A DNA stretch of 16,732 nucleotides from assembly GCA_964417785.1 (NCBI GenBank), contig CAYQJO010000082.1, positions 1 to 16,732 on the forward strand. Direction: 5' to 3'. The notes beneath the pieces are model-generated. The model worked only from the letters and a program-made list of their open reading frames with translations. It did no database searches and was not told the origin of the DNA. Shown in pieces: positions 1 to 6,226 of the stretch. The position numbers were made by a program, and so were the translations under genes. The stretch is from DAOTUL01 sp034437435 (GTDB taxonomy: Bacteria; Chloroflexota; Anaerolineae; Aggregatilineales; Phototrophicaceae). Within the stretch, counting starts at the first letter, position 1; each line of letters starts with the position of its first letter.

Positions 1-1
1 G

Positions 2-637
2 ACCCGCACCGGTGAAACCCTGCTGGAACGGGGCGCGGTTGGCTATATCGACCGCGAACAACTGACCAGCGCCCTTATGCCCATTATGGAAACCAACATC
101 AACGTCAAAGACCTGGTTGGCGGTCAGGCTTCGACCGTGCAGTTCTACGACGGTGACGATTACGATGTGTTTGTCCTGTCAGTTGGCCTGCATCACTTCA
201 TGTGCGTCATGTTCGACGGCCAGATGGGCGCTCGCCAGCATGGTCTGGTCAATCGTTTTGGTCGGCGGGCGGTGGAAGATTTGATTGCGCTGCTGGGGGC
301 CAATGCTTTCCTGATCCAACAGACAGCCAAACCGCAATCCAGGCCCAAACCCCGTCGCCAGGAGAGACGTCAGGCACGTGAGGTCGAGGTGGAAGAACCC
401 ATCCAGCGGACCCAGGCGTTCGAAAACGAGAAAAAGCAACCGGAACCTGTCGTACCGCAGCTTGACCCCGTCGAAGACCTTGATCTCGACCGACTGTTTG
501 GTGAAGACATCGCCGTTGACGATGACATGTTCGACCCGGATAAGCTGGAAGAACAGGTCAGCCAGCAAAAGACAGGCCAGAGCAAAGCGCTGGATTGGGA
601 CCAGGCGATGCAACTGGGCATTATCCCCGATAACTAA
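2..637 (+). CDS. Roadblock/LC7-like regulator with acidic C-terminal tail (5' partial)
   Basis: The reading frame is open to the left edge, so the N-terminus lies outside the window; the ATG at 77 is internal to the domain and is probably not the start. The first 105 or so visible residues fit a roadblock/LC7 (MglB-like) fold: a 'TRTGETLLERGAVGYID' strand-turn, a helix, a strand through 'STVQFYDGDDYDVFVLSV', a hydrophobic strand ending in 'CVMFDG', and a final helix. Proteins of this family dimerise and regulate small Ras-like GTPases or act as signalling scaffolds. After the domain come a Lys/Arg-rich linker and an acidic tail of about 70 residues containing DLDLDRLFGED (about 476-507) and a terminal LDW motif. 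The Ser/Thr kinase gene starts 29 nt downstream, suggesting a signalling pair. No GTPase gene is visible. The fold call is by pattern only; the tail function is unknown. Confidence 0.7.
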   Translation, partial: TRTGETLLERGAVGYIDREQLTSALMPIMETNINVKDLVGGQASTVQFYDGDDYDVFVLSVGLHHFMCVMFDGQMGARQHGLVNRFGRRAVEDLIALLGANAFLIQQTAKPQSRPKPRRQERRQAREVEVEEPIQRTQAFENEKKQPEPVVPQLDPVEDLDLDRLFGEDIAVDDDMFDPDKLEEQVSQQKTGQSKALDWDQAMQLGIIPDN

Positions 638-666
638 AGCGGCGCTGTCTGAAAGGCATATCATCC

Positions 667-2271
667 ATGTCCGCGAGTCTGGTTGGCAAGCAGATTGGCG
701 ACTACAGGCTGAACTCCATTCTGGCTTCGGGAGGGATGGCCCGCATCTACCGGGCGGTTGATCTCAAGCTGGAACGCGAGGTTGCAGTCAAAGTGTTGAC
801 GCCCGAACAGGTCGAATCCGATCCCACGCTGGCGGAGCGGTTTGAGCGCGAGGCCCGCGCTGTCGCCCATCTCGAACACGAGAATATCATCCCCATCTAT
901 CGCTACGGCGTCCAGGATAACCTGCATTATCTGTCGATGAAGTTGATCGAGGGTGAAGACCTGGCCGACGAGATGAACCGGCTGCGCGGTCAGTTCAAAC
1001 TGATGGACCCAAAGCGAATGCTACACATCATGGGGCAGATCGCGTCGGCGCTGGATTACGCTCACCAGCACAATGTCATTCACCGCGACATCAAACCATC
1101 CAATATTCTGATTGACAAAACCGACAAGGCCATTCTGACCGATTTTGGTCTGGTATTGCGGACGGAAATCGACAAAACGATGGGAACGGCTTTTGGCACC
1201 CCGCGCTATATTGCACCGGAACAGGCGTTGGCTTCGGAGAAAGCCGTTCCGCAAAGTGACATCTATTCCCTGGCGGTCATCGTCTTCGAGATTTTGACCG
1301 GTACCATGTTGTTCAAAGCCGACACCGCCATGCAGATTGCCCTGGCTCACATCGGTGAACGCCCACCTGAACCGCGCACCGTCAACCCGGATATTCCGCT
1401 GGCGGTCGAGATCGAAGTGCTGCGGGCGCTGGAAAAAGAACCAGCCAGACGCCACAAGACCGCCACACAGTTTGTCAACGCCCTGCGCGAAGCCTACGGT
1501 GAGGATGTAGAAGACAGCCGAACCGATATGCCCGAAGCTGTGAAATCCCACACACCGGTGTTCAAGCCGGGTGAGGTGACGGCATTCCAGGAAGAAGCAC
1601 GCGAACCAATCGTCAACACTCCCATGCCGGATGAACCCACAATTGCGGGCAACGTCAAAAGCCAGCCAATGCCGTCCCGGAGCCGGCAGTCGGTTGGCAT
1701 GTTAATCGGTGTCGTTCTGGCGCTGGTGGTCATCGTTGGTGCCGGACTGGTCTTCGCCGGGGGGGCTTCACCCGCACCCACACCGACGACGGTAGCTATG
1801 ACGGACAACAGTCCCACAGCCCAGCCAACCATGGCAGCGGCGGTTGAGCCAACAACCCAACGGTTGGCTGAGACCGGTGATCCGATGCTGCTGGCCGTGT
1901 ACTATGAATTTAATGTGCTGGCACTACGCAACAACGGCGAGGTGGCGATGGATGTTAGTCAACTGCGGCTTGCCCGTGCCGACGGCAGCGATCCATTGGA
2001 CGGCAGCAGTGTCACCGGGCAGGTCCTGGAACCGGGTGAATGTGTCGTTGTGATGCTTCAGGGACATCCGGTCGAAACACCGGAAGACTGGAACTGTGCG
2101 ACAGTGCGTAACCAGATTCAACGCCAGACCAGCGGGTTGTTCTGGCGAACAACCGCTGACTCGGATGCGTTTACCATTACCTACACTGGCGAATCACGCC
2201 AATCGTGTGCAGCAGTAGGGCGCGGCGGTGCCGAATCCTGCACGGCTACCTTACCCCAATCCGCCGATTAG
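667..2271 (+). CDS. Transmembrane Ser/Thr protein kinase with external lamin-tail-like domain
   Basis: This is a Hanks-type (PknB-like) protein kinase of 534 residues. The kinase domain spans about 12-275: glycine loop 'ILASGGMARIY', catalytic Lys42, helix-C Glu62, HRD at 139-141 with Asn146, DFG at 159-161, and APE at 183-185, so it should be active. The catalytic-loop HRD arginine suggests control by activation-loop phosphorylation. A juxtamembrane linker rich in Pro and Glu leads to one membrane helix at about 343-366. A short Pro/Thr stalk follows, then an external domain from about 405. That domain is beta-rich with 'LRNNGEVAMDVSQLRL' and 'LEPGEC' patterns typical of lamin-tail-like domains, and has four cysteines (459, 477, 514, 525) that could form two disulfides. 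The usual PASTA repeats are absent. A GAAAGG Shine-Dalgarno site at about 650-655 supports the ATG at 667. The ligand and substrates are unknown; the upstream roadblock protein is a candidate partner. Confidence 0.92.
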   Translation: MSASLVGKQIGDYRLNSILASGGMARIYRAVDLKLEREVAVKVLTPEQVESDPTLAERFEREARAVAHLEHENIIPIYRYGVQDNLHYLSMKLIEGEDLADEMNRLRGQFKLMDPKRMLHIMGQIASALDYAHQHNVIHRDIKPSNILIDKTDKAILTDFGLVLRTEIDKTMGTAFGTPRYIAPEQALASEKAVPQSDIYSLAVIVFEILTGTMLFKADTAMQIALAHIGERPPEPRTVNPDIPLAVEIEVLRALEKEPARRHKTATQFVNALREAYGEDVEDSRTDMPEAVKSHTPVFKPGEVTAFQEEAREPIVNTPMPDEPTIAGNVKSQPMPSRSRQSVGMLIGVVLALVVIVGAGLVFAGGASPAPTPTTVAMTDNSPTAQPTMAAAVEPTTQRLAETGDPMLLAVYYEFNVLALRNNGEVAMDVSQLRLARADGSDPLDGSSVTGQVLEPGECVVVMLQGHPVETPEDWNCATVRNQIQRQTSGLFWRTTADSDAFTITYTGESRQSCAAVGRGGAESCTATLPQSAD

Positions 2272-2304
2272 ACCACGCAGTCTTTTTTTTATCCCATATC
2301 TGAA

Positions 2305-2310
2305 TAGAAT
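2305..2310 (+). promoter_or_regulatory. Possible -10 element (TAGAAT) for the peptidase gene
   Basis: TAGAAT lies in the 66-nt gap after the kinase gene and would start RNA at about 2317, some 20 nt before the peptidase ATG. A run of eight T (2283-2290) sits in the -35 area, and no good TTGACA is present. The TG at 2301-2302 is one base too far for a proper extended -10. This is weak, position-based evidence only. Confidence 0.3.
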
Positions 2311-2337
2311 GAAGACAACTGACGTCGCGAGGTGTTT

Positions 2338-3714
2338 ATGCGGTCAATCAAAACCCTGCTGCTCATCGCGTGGTTGAGCCTGGTGGCGCTGGCCTGCAAC
2401 CTGACTTCAAACAGCCCACCACCGACGCTCGTTCCACGAGACCCGATTGCAGCCACCGCCAAGGCGACACTGGGTTATGCCACCGAAGTACCGGAAGCGC
2501 TGCCCCAGGTGACGCCGTTCAAACCCCAGGATCAGGCCGACCTGACCATGTTTACCTTGCTCAACGAAGTGGAACCGGATCGGTTGATTATGCACATCGA
2601 CCAACTGGTGGGTTTTTACACCCGGCATGTGAACTCTCCGCTCGACCTGCCGGATCAAGGTGTAGGGGCGGCTTTCCGTTACATCAACGACCAGTTACAG
2701 GCGATCCAGGCCCAGGCCCCGCAGAATTTCACCCTGTTCCCCGATGGGGTGCCGTTCCGCGCTGAGTTCAACGGCAAATCGACCGAACAGCGCAACGCTG
2801 TCGCCTTCATCCAGGGAACGGAAGAAGGTGCCGGTGTGATACTCATCGGCGCACATTATGACAGCCGGTCGGACGATCTCAGCGACGCCGATGCCTATGC
2901 GCCGGGTGCAGCCGATAACGGTTCCGGGGTGGCCGCCCTGCTGGAAATGGCCCGCGTTCTCAGCCAGCACCCTCACCGGGCCTCGATCATGTTCGTATTT
3001 TTCGCCGCTGAAGAAGTCGACGCCCAGGGCAGCCGTGCTTTCGTGCGCGATTACATCCAGCGACACGACATTCCGCTGGACTATATGATTAATGTCGATA
3101 CCATCGGCAGTTGGAATGGCCCCGATGGTACGATCAACGACCGCGATATTCGGATCTTCTCCAACGGACCGAACGACTCCAACTCGCGCCAACTGGCACG
3201 GATGGCGAATTTCATCGGCTACAATCACGCGCTGGACCTGAACATGCTGGTGCAGGATAAGATGGACCGTGAAGGCCGTTATGGCGATCACCGGTCGTTT
3301 GAAGAAGCTGGTTACGCGGCCATCCGCTTTATCGAAGCCCTCGAAGATACCAGCAAGCGCGAGGGCCAGGATACTATCGACGGTGTGGAGGTCGGTTATC
3401 TGGCATCAGCGACCCGCACGATTCTGGGTGTCGTGAGTGCGCTGGCCGATGGACCGCGCCCGCCGCAGAACATCACCCTGCGGCAGGAGGGCAACGGGAT
3501 GCAGTCGTTGGTGTGGGAACCCATACCGGAGGCAACCCAGTATATCGTTGCTCTGCGCCGCCCCGGATCGTTGATCTATGACTCCCAGTTCGCCTGGAAC
3601 GCCACACGCACCAACCCCTGGGACAAATGGACACAGTACGAAGCGGTCGCCATTGCCGCTGTCGGTGCAGATGGCATGGTCGGTCCCTTTTCGACCGAAT
3701 ACGTGATTAAGTAG
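2338..3714 (+). CDS. M28-family zinc peptidase, predicted lipoprotein, with Fn3-like C-terminus
   Basis: This 458-residue exported metallopeptidase resembles M28 (aminopeptidase Y/S type) enzymes, which remove N-terminal residues from peptides using two zinc ions. All expected metal and catalytic positions are visible: His173 and Asp175 (HYD), Asp193 (AADNGSG), Glu225-Glu226 (the AAEE base and ligand pair), Asp254 (NVDTIG) and His318 (GDHRSFEEAG). The N-terminus is a charged-hydrophobic signal ending in 'LVALAC'. This reads as an imperfect lipobox with the acylated Cys near residue 22, followed by a Pro-rich spacer. Residues from about 374 to the end look like one fibronectin type III-like beta domain. 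The ATG at 2338 is preferred over the in-frame GTG at 2332 because the GAGGTG ribosome site (2329-2334) would overlap that GTG. The spacing to 2338 is short. The role is probably peptide scavenging outside the membrane. Confidence 0.9.
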   Translation: MRSIKTLLLIAWLSLVALACNLTSNSPPPTLVPRDPIAATAKATLGYATEVPEALPQVTPFKPQDQADLTMFTLLNEVEPDRLIMHIDQLVGFYTRHVNSPLDLPDQGVGAAFRYINDQLQAIQAQAPQNFTLFPDGVPFRAEFNGKSTEQRNAVAFIQGTEEGAGVILIGAHYDSRSDDLSDADAYAPGAADNGSGVAALLEMARVLSQHPHRASIMFVFFAAEEVDAQGSRAFVRDYIQRHDIPLDYMINVDTIGSWNGPDGTINDRDIRIFSNGPNDSNSRQLARMANFIGYNHALDLNMLVQDKMDREGRYGDHRSFEEAGYAAIRFIEALEDTSKREGQDTIDGVEVGYLASATRTILGVVSALADGPRPPQNITLRQEGNGMQSLVWEPIPEATQYIVALRRPGSLIYDSQFAWNATRTNPWDKWTQYEAVAIAAVGADGMVGPFSTEYVIK

Positions 3715-3720
3715 GCCACC

Positions 3721-4023
3721 ATGTCGCAGGAACTGGACCCCATCCCACCAGAACAGGCGCGTGCCATATTGGACGCTGCTGTGAACGCACGCCTGGGACC
3801 GGGCTGGGAAGACGAAGGCTGGATTGTCGTCAGTCGCCACGATTACATGCTGCGCCTGAACCGCCAGCGGACAACCATTGACTTTTATGTTGATCTGCTG
3901 GGACAGGTATCAGTTGAGGAAAGCGCCACCACCGACGCCAATCAAGCCCGGTTGATCGCGTGGTTCTTGCTGGCAGCATCGGTTTTCATCGCAATCCTGC
4001 TGGCACGTATTGCCGGGTTGTGA
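3721..4023 (+). CDS. Small C-terminally anchored membrane protein, unknown function
   Basis: This 100-residue protein is not recognised as a named family. Residues 1-75 are soluble: a short helical stretch ('PPEQARAILDAAVNARL'), then a beta-like segment with aromatic residues (GWIVVSRHDYMLRL, TTIDFYVDLLG). Residues about 80-98 form a single hydrophobic helix near the C-terminus, so the soluble part should face the cytoplasm in a tail-anchored arrangement. It begins six nt after the peptidase stop. No Shine-Dalgarno site is visible in the short spacer, so translation may be coupled to the peptidase gene. Length, clean start-stop structure and codon use like the neighbours support a real gene. 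Confidence 0.7.
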   Translation: MSQELDPIPPEQARAILDAAVNARLGPGWEDEGWIVVSRHDYMLRLNRQRTTIDFYVDLLGQVSVEESATTDANQARLIAWFLLAASVFIAILLARIAGL

Positions 4024-4054
4024 TACCATCGCCCCTTTATCCCCATCAGAGAGC

Positions 4055-4483
4055 ATGATCGTGGTTCAAGCCTTGACCAGAGTCAATATTCGCAGGGCCG
4101 AATCGGCGGAAGCCAGCAAAATCGCGGATTTTATCACCCCCTTTGTCGAGGATGGGCGGCTCCTGCCGCGCACTTACGACGAAATGGATGATCTGATCGA
4201 CAACTTCTTCATCGCCGAGATTGAGGGGCGTATGGTCGGGTGTGCTGCCCTGGAAATCTACTCGTGGAAACTGGCGGAGATTCGCAGTCTGGCGGTATCG
4301 TCGGATACCCAGGGAATGGGGGTCGGGCGGATGCTGGTGCAGACCTGTGTGGACCTGGCCCATGAGCGCGGTATCCTGGAAGTCATGGCAATCACCTCGT
4401 CCGATCAATTCTTTCGTGCCTGCGGTTTCGATTTCACCCTCCCCGGCGAGAAAAAAGCTGTCTTTTACCAGACCCGTACCTAA
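4055..4483 (+). CDS. GNAT N-acetyltransferase, ArgA-like
   Basis: This GCN5-related acetyltransferase has 142 residues from the chosen ATG at 4055; an in-frame ATG at 4010 overlaps the upstream gene and adds residues that do not fit the fold. The acetyl-CoA pyrophosphate loop is clear: QGMGVG at 86-91, following 'EIRSLAVSSDT'. Other features match stand-alone N-acetylglutamate synthase-type domains: an early 'DGRLLPRTYDEM', then 'FFIAEIEGRMVGCAALEIY', a late 'FFRACGF' and an ending 'LPGEKK'. ArgA-type enzymes acetylate the alpha-amino group of glutamate in arginine synthesis, but no arg genes are nearby, so the substrate is uncertain. The ribosome site (GAGAG just before the ATG) is weak. It could equally acetylate another small amine or a protein. 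Confidence 0.83.
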   Translation: MIVVQALTRVNIRRAESAEASKIADFITPFVEDGRLLPRTYDEMDDLIDNFFIAEIEGRMVGCAALEIYSWKLAEIRSLAVSSDTQGMGVGRMLVQTCVDLAHERGILEVMAITSSDQFFRACGFDFTLPGEKKAVFYQTRT

Positions 4484-4534
4484 CTGAATACTAACCGCTT
4501 CTTCCGTCTGCCGAGTTTCATGCATCAGGCGGGT

Positions 4535-4544
4535 GTGTTATACT
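4535..4544 (+). promoter_or_regulatory. Extended -10 promoter, possibly giving a leaderless mRNA
   Basis: TGT followed by TATACT (4539-4544) makes an extended -10 element in the 67-nt gap after the acetyltransferase gene. No clear -35 hexamer is seen 17 bp upstream, as is common for extended -10 promoters. With standard spacing, +1 falls at 4551, the A of the next ATG. This is the only good promoter candidate before the long gene cluster. Confidence 0.55.
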
Positions 4545-4550
4545 GCCTTT

Positions 4551-4793
4551 ATGATGGACGAACAAACGGACTGGATTGACCAGATCAAGGCACGGGGGTT
4601 TGGCGATTTGATGGGCGTCACACTGGACGCCCTGGAACCGCTTGGCCCACTGGGAGCGCAGTTGCTCTGGGTATTCCAGCCTCTTTCGGGTGTTCTCGGC
4701 TGGCACAAAGCGGTCGATCAAATCGCCAGGGCATTAGAAGAACCCGGCGGGATTGATACGCTCCGGCAGCGCCTTCGTGATGACTCGGACTGA
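4551..4793 (+). CDS. Small protein of unknown function at the head of the membrane cluster
   Basis: This 80-residue protein is not recognised. It has a charged start (MMDEQTDWIDQIKARGF), a hydrophobic, Leu/Gly/Pro-rich middle (about 24-54) that is amphipathic rather than a clear membrane helix, and a charged helical end (AVDQIARALEEPGGIDTLRQRL). The in-frame GTG at 4533 would lie upstream of the predicted -10 element, so the ATG at 4551 (or its neighbour at 4554) is preferred. No Shine-Dalgarno site precedes it, which fits leaderless translation from the promoter at 4535-4544. The next gene starts 20 nt downstream. It may be a peripheral subunit or a regulator of the cluster. Confidence 0.62.
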   Translation: MMDEQTDWIDQIKARGFGDLMGVTLDALEPLGPLGAQLLWVFQPLSGVLGWHKAVDQIARALEEPGGIDTLRQRLRDDSD

Positions 4794-4813
4794 AACCAAG
4801 GGGAGAGGTCCCG

Positions 4814-5563
4814 GTGGACGACAGCACAACAGTGGTCCTCAGTATTGGCATGATTCTCCTGACGCTTGTCGTCACCGCATTTTTCTCGCGGCGCAGTAAG
4901 TTACCGCTGCGCCCTATTGGAGCCTATGCGATGTTGCCCCGGCTGATCGGGCAGTCCATCGAGGCTGATCGCCCCATCCATCTCTCGCTCGGCAGTGCCG
5001 GTATCGGCGGTGAGAACACACTTCTGACCATCGCCAGCGCGGAGATGGCCTACTGGATTATCCGTGACGCTGCCATCGGCGATACCTCACCCCTGTTTTC
5101 CGTTACCAACGCCAGTGCCTTGCCATTCGCCCAGGACACCTTGCGCCGGGCGTTCTATTCCCGCGAACTGGGACGCGGGTATCATGCTGGCAGCGCTCGC
5201 TGGTATCCATCCGGCTCGCGCTCACTCGCTTTTGCCGCAGCGATTACAGCCATGATGAGCGACGAAAATGTTTCCTCCAATGTGATGCTCGGCAGTTACG
5301 GCCCCGAGCTGGCCCTGATTTTGAACGCGAGTATGCGGCGCAGCCTCCCTTCTATCGCCGTTAGTGACCAGTTGGAAGGGCAGGCGGTAGCCTATGCGCT
5401 GGCGGACGAACCCCTGATTGGTGAAGAAATCTTTTATTCTGCTTCCTATCTTGCCGGGGATCGTTTGCGCACACCGGAGCCGCTGACTGCGGATGTACTG
5501 CGATGGATTGTGATTGCCGCCATGTTCATTGGTCTGGTCATGGCGATAGCGGAAGGAGCATAA
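4814..5563 (+). CDS. DUF6754-type membrane-anchored protein
   Basis: This 249-residue protein starts at GTG, supported by a strong GGGGAGAGG ribosome site at about 4799-4807. One helix anchors each end (about 6-24 and 231-246). The soluble domain between them matches the pattern I recall for DUF6754: a 'GTxG/GGxNTLxTIASAEM' start, 'LPFAQDTLRRAFY', 'FAAAITAMMSDENVSSNVMLGSYGPELALIL', and near the end 'LIGEEIFYSASYL'. The function of this family is not known. The domain looks alpha/beta and has no obvious catalytic set. Its TM-domain-TM layout and its position with two polytopic proteins suggest a structural or sensing subunit of a membrane complex. It is followed after 3 nt by the next gene, so the two are surely co-transcribed. 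Family assignment is from memory of the motif pattern. Confidence 0.75.
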   Translation: MDDSTTVVLSIGMILLTLVVTAFFSRRSKLPLRPIGAYAMLPRLIGQSIEADRPIHLSLGSAGIGGENTLLTIASAEMAYWIIRDAAIGDTSPLFSVTNASALPFAQDTLRRAFYSRELGRGYHAGSARWYPSGSRSLAFAAAITAMMSDENVSSNVMLGSYGPELALILNASMRRSLPSIAVSDQLEGQAVAYALADEPLIGEEIFYSASYLAGDRLRTPEPLTADVLRWIVIAAMFIGLVMAIAEGA

Positions 5564-5566
5564 GCC

Positions 5567-6217
5567 ATGCGTTTTCGACTGGGACAGGCGCTTGCTCTGG
5601 GATTGACGGCGGGGATCGGTCTGGTTACGTTGATGGGCCTGCTCTTCGCCAACGATGACCTCGGATTGGCAGAGAACTATAACGTCGATATTGACGCCCT
5701 CCGCAGTTTCACCGACCTGATCTTGCAGGTGACGACCATCACCATTGCCCTGACCGTCTTGCTCGGTGTATTCAATCTGCTGCTGGTCCATATACGGCGT
5801 TTGAGTGGCCGCCAGAAAGGCATGATCTATAGTCTGGTGCTGCTCGCCAGTTTTGCCCTGGTTGTGCTGACCTATGTGGTCGAGCGTGATTCGAGCATGG
5901 TCCTGCTGGAAACGGTGCAGGTCTCAGTCGAGTCGGCGCTGGCCGGGCTGCTGTTTTTTGCATTGGTCTATGGTGCCTATGGTATTTTGCGCCAACAGAT
6001 CACATGGCCCCGTATCTTGTTTGTCATCGTACTCTTGATTGTTCTGATTGGCACCCTTCCCATTGACGGTCTTGGTATCATCACCGATATGCGCGACTGG
6101 TTGATGGATATTCCGGTCAATGCCGGAGCGCGAGGATTGCTGATGGGCATCGCGCTGGCAACGCTGGTTACTGGTGTGCGCGTTCTTATCGGTGTTGACC
6201 GGTCTTACCGCGAATAG
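5567..6217 (+). CDS. Six-helix integral membrane protein, unknown function
   Basis: This 216-residue polytopic protein is not recognised. Six hydrophobic segments are visible: about 5-27, 47-70, 85-104, 124-143, 149-172 and 188-208. A short acidic loop (NDDLGLAENYNVDIDAL) lies after the first, and the charged 'HIRRLSGRQKG' between the second and third looks cytoplasmic under the positive-inside rule. No transporter signature or polar catalytic residue in the membrane stands out. The ATG follows the previous stop by 3 nt and has a strong GGAAGGAG site at about 5551-5558. It probably forms a membrane platform for the other products of the cluster; the second polytopic gene at 9929 could be its partner. 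Confidence 0.8.
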   Translation: MRFRLGQALALGLTAGIGLVTLMGLLFANDDLGLAENYNVDIDALRSFTDLILQVTTITIALTVLLGVFNLLLVHIRRLSGRQKGMIYSLVLLASFALVVLTYVVERDSSMVLLETVQVSVESALAGLLFFALVYGAYGILRQQITWPRILFVIVLLIVLIGTLPIDGLGIITDMRDWLMDIPVNAGARGLLMGIALATLVTGVRVLIGVDRSYRE

Positions 6218-6226
6218 GTGGGAAAC

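Noticed and set aside
2283..2290. Run of eight T after the kinase gene, considered as an intrinsic terminator
   Set aside because: No stable hairpin lies directly upstream; the only pairing found is a weak, bulged 4-5 bp stem about 40 nt away.
4019..4029. TGTGATACCAT before the acetyltransferase considered as an extended -10 promoter
   Set aside because: It has mismatches at the two most important -10 positions and sits at the end of the upstream gene; the evidence is too weak.
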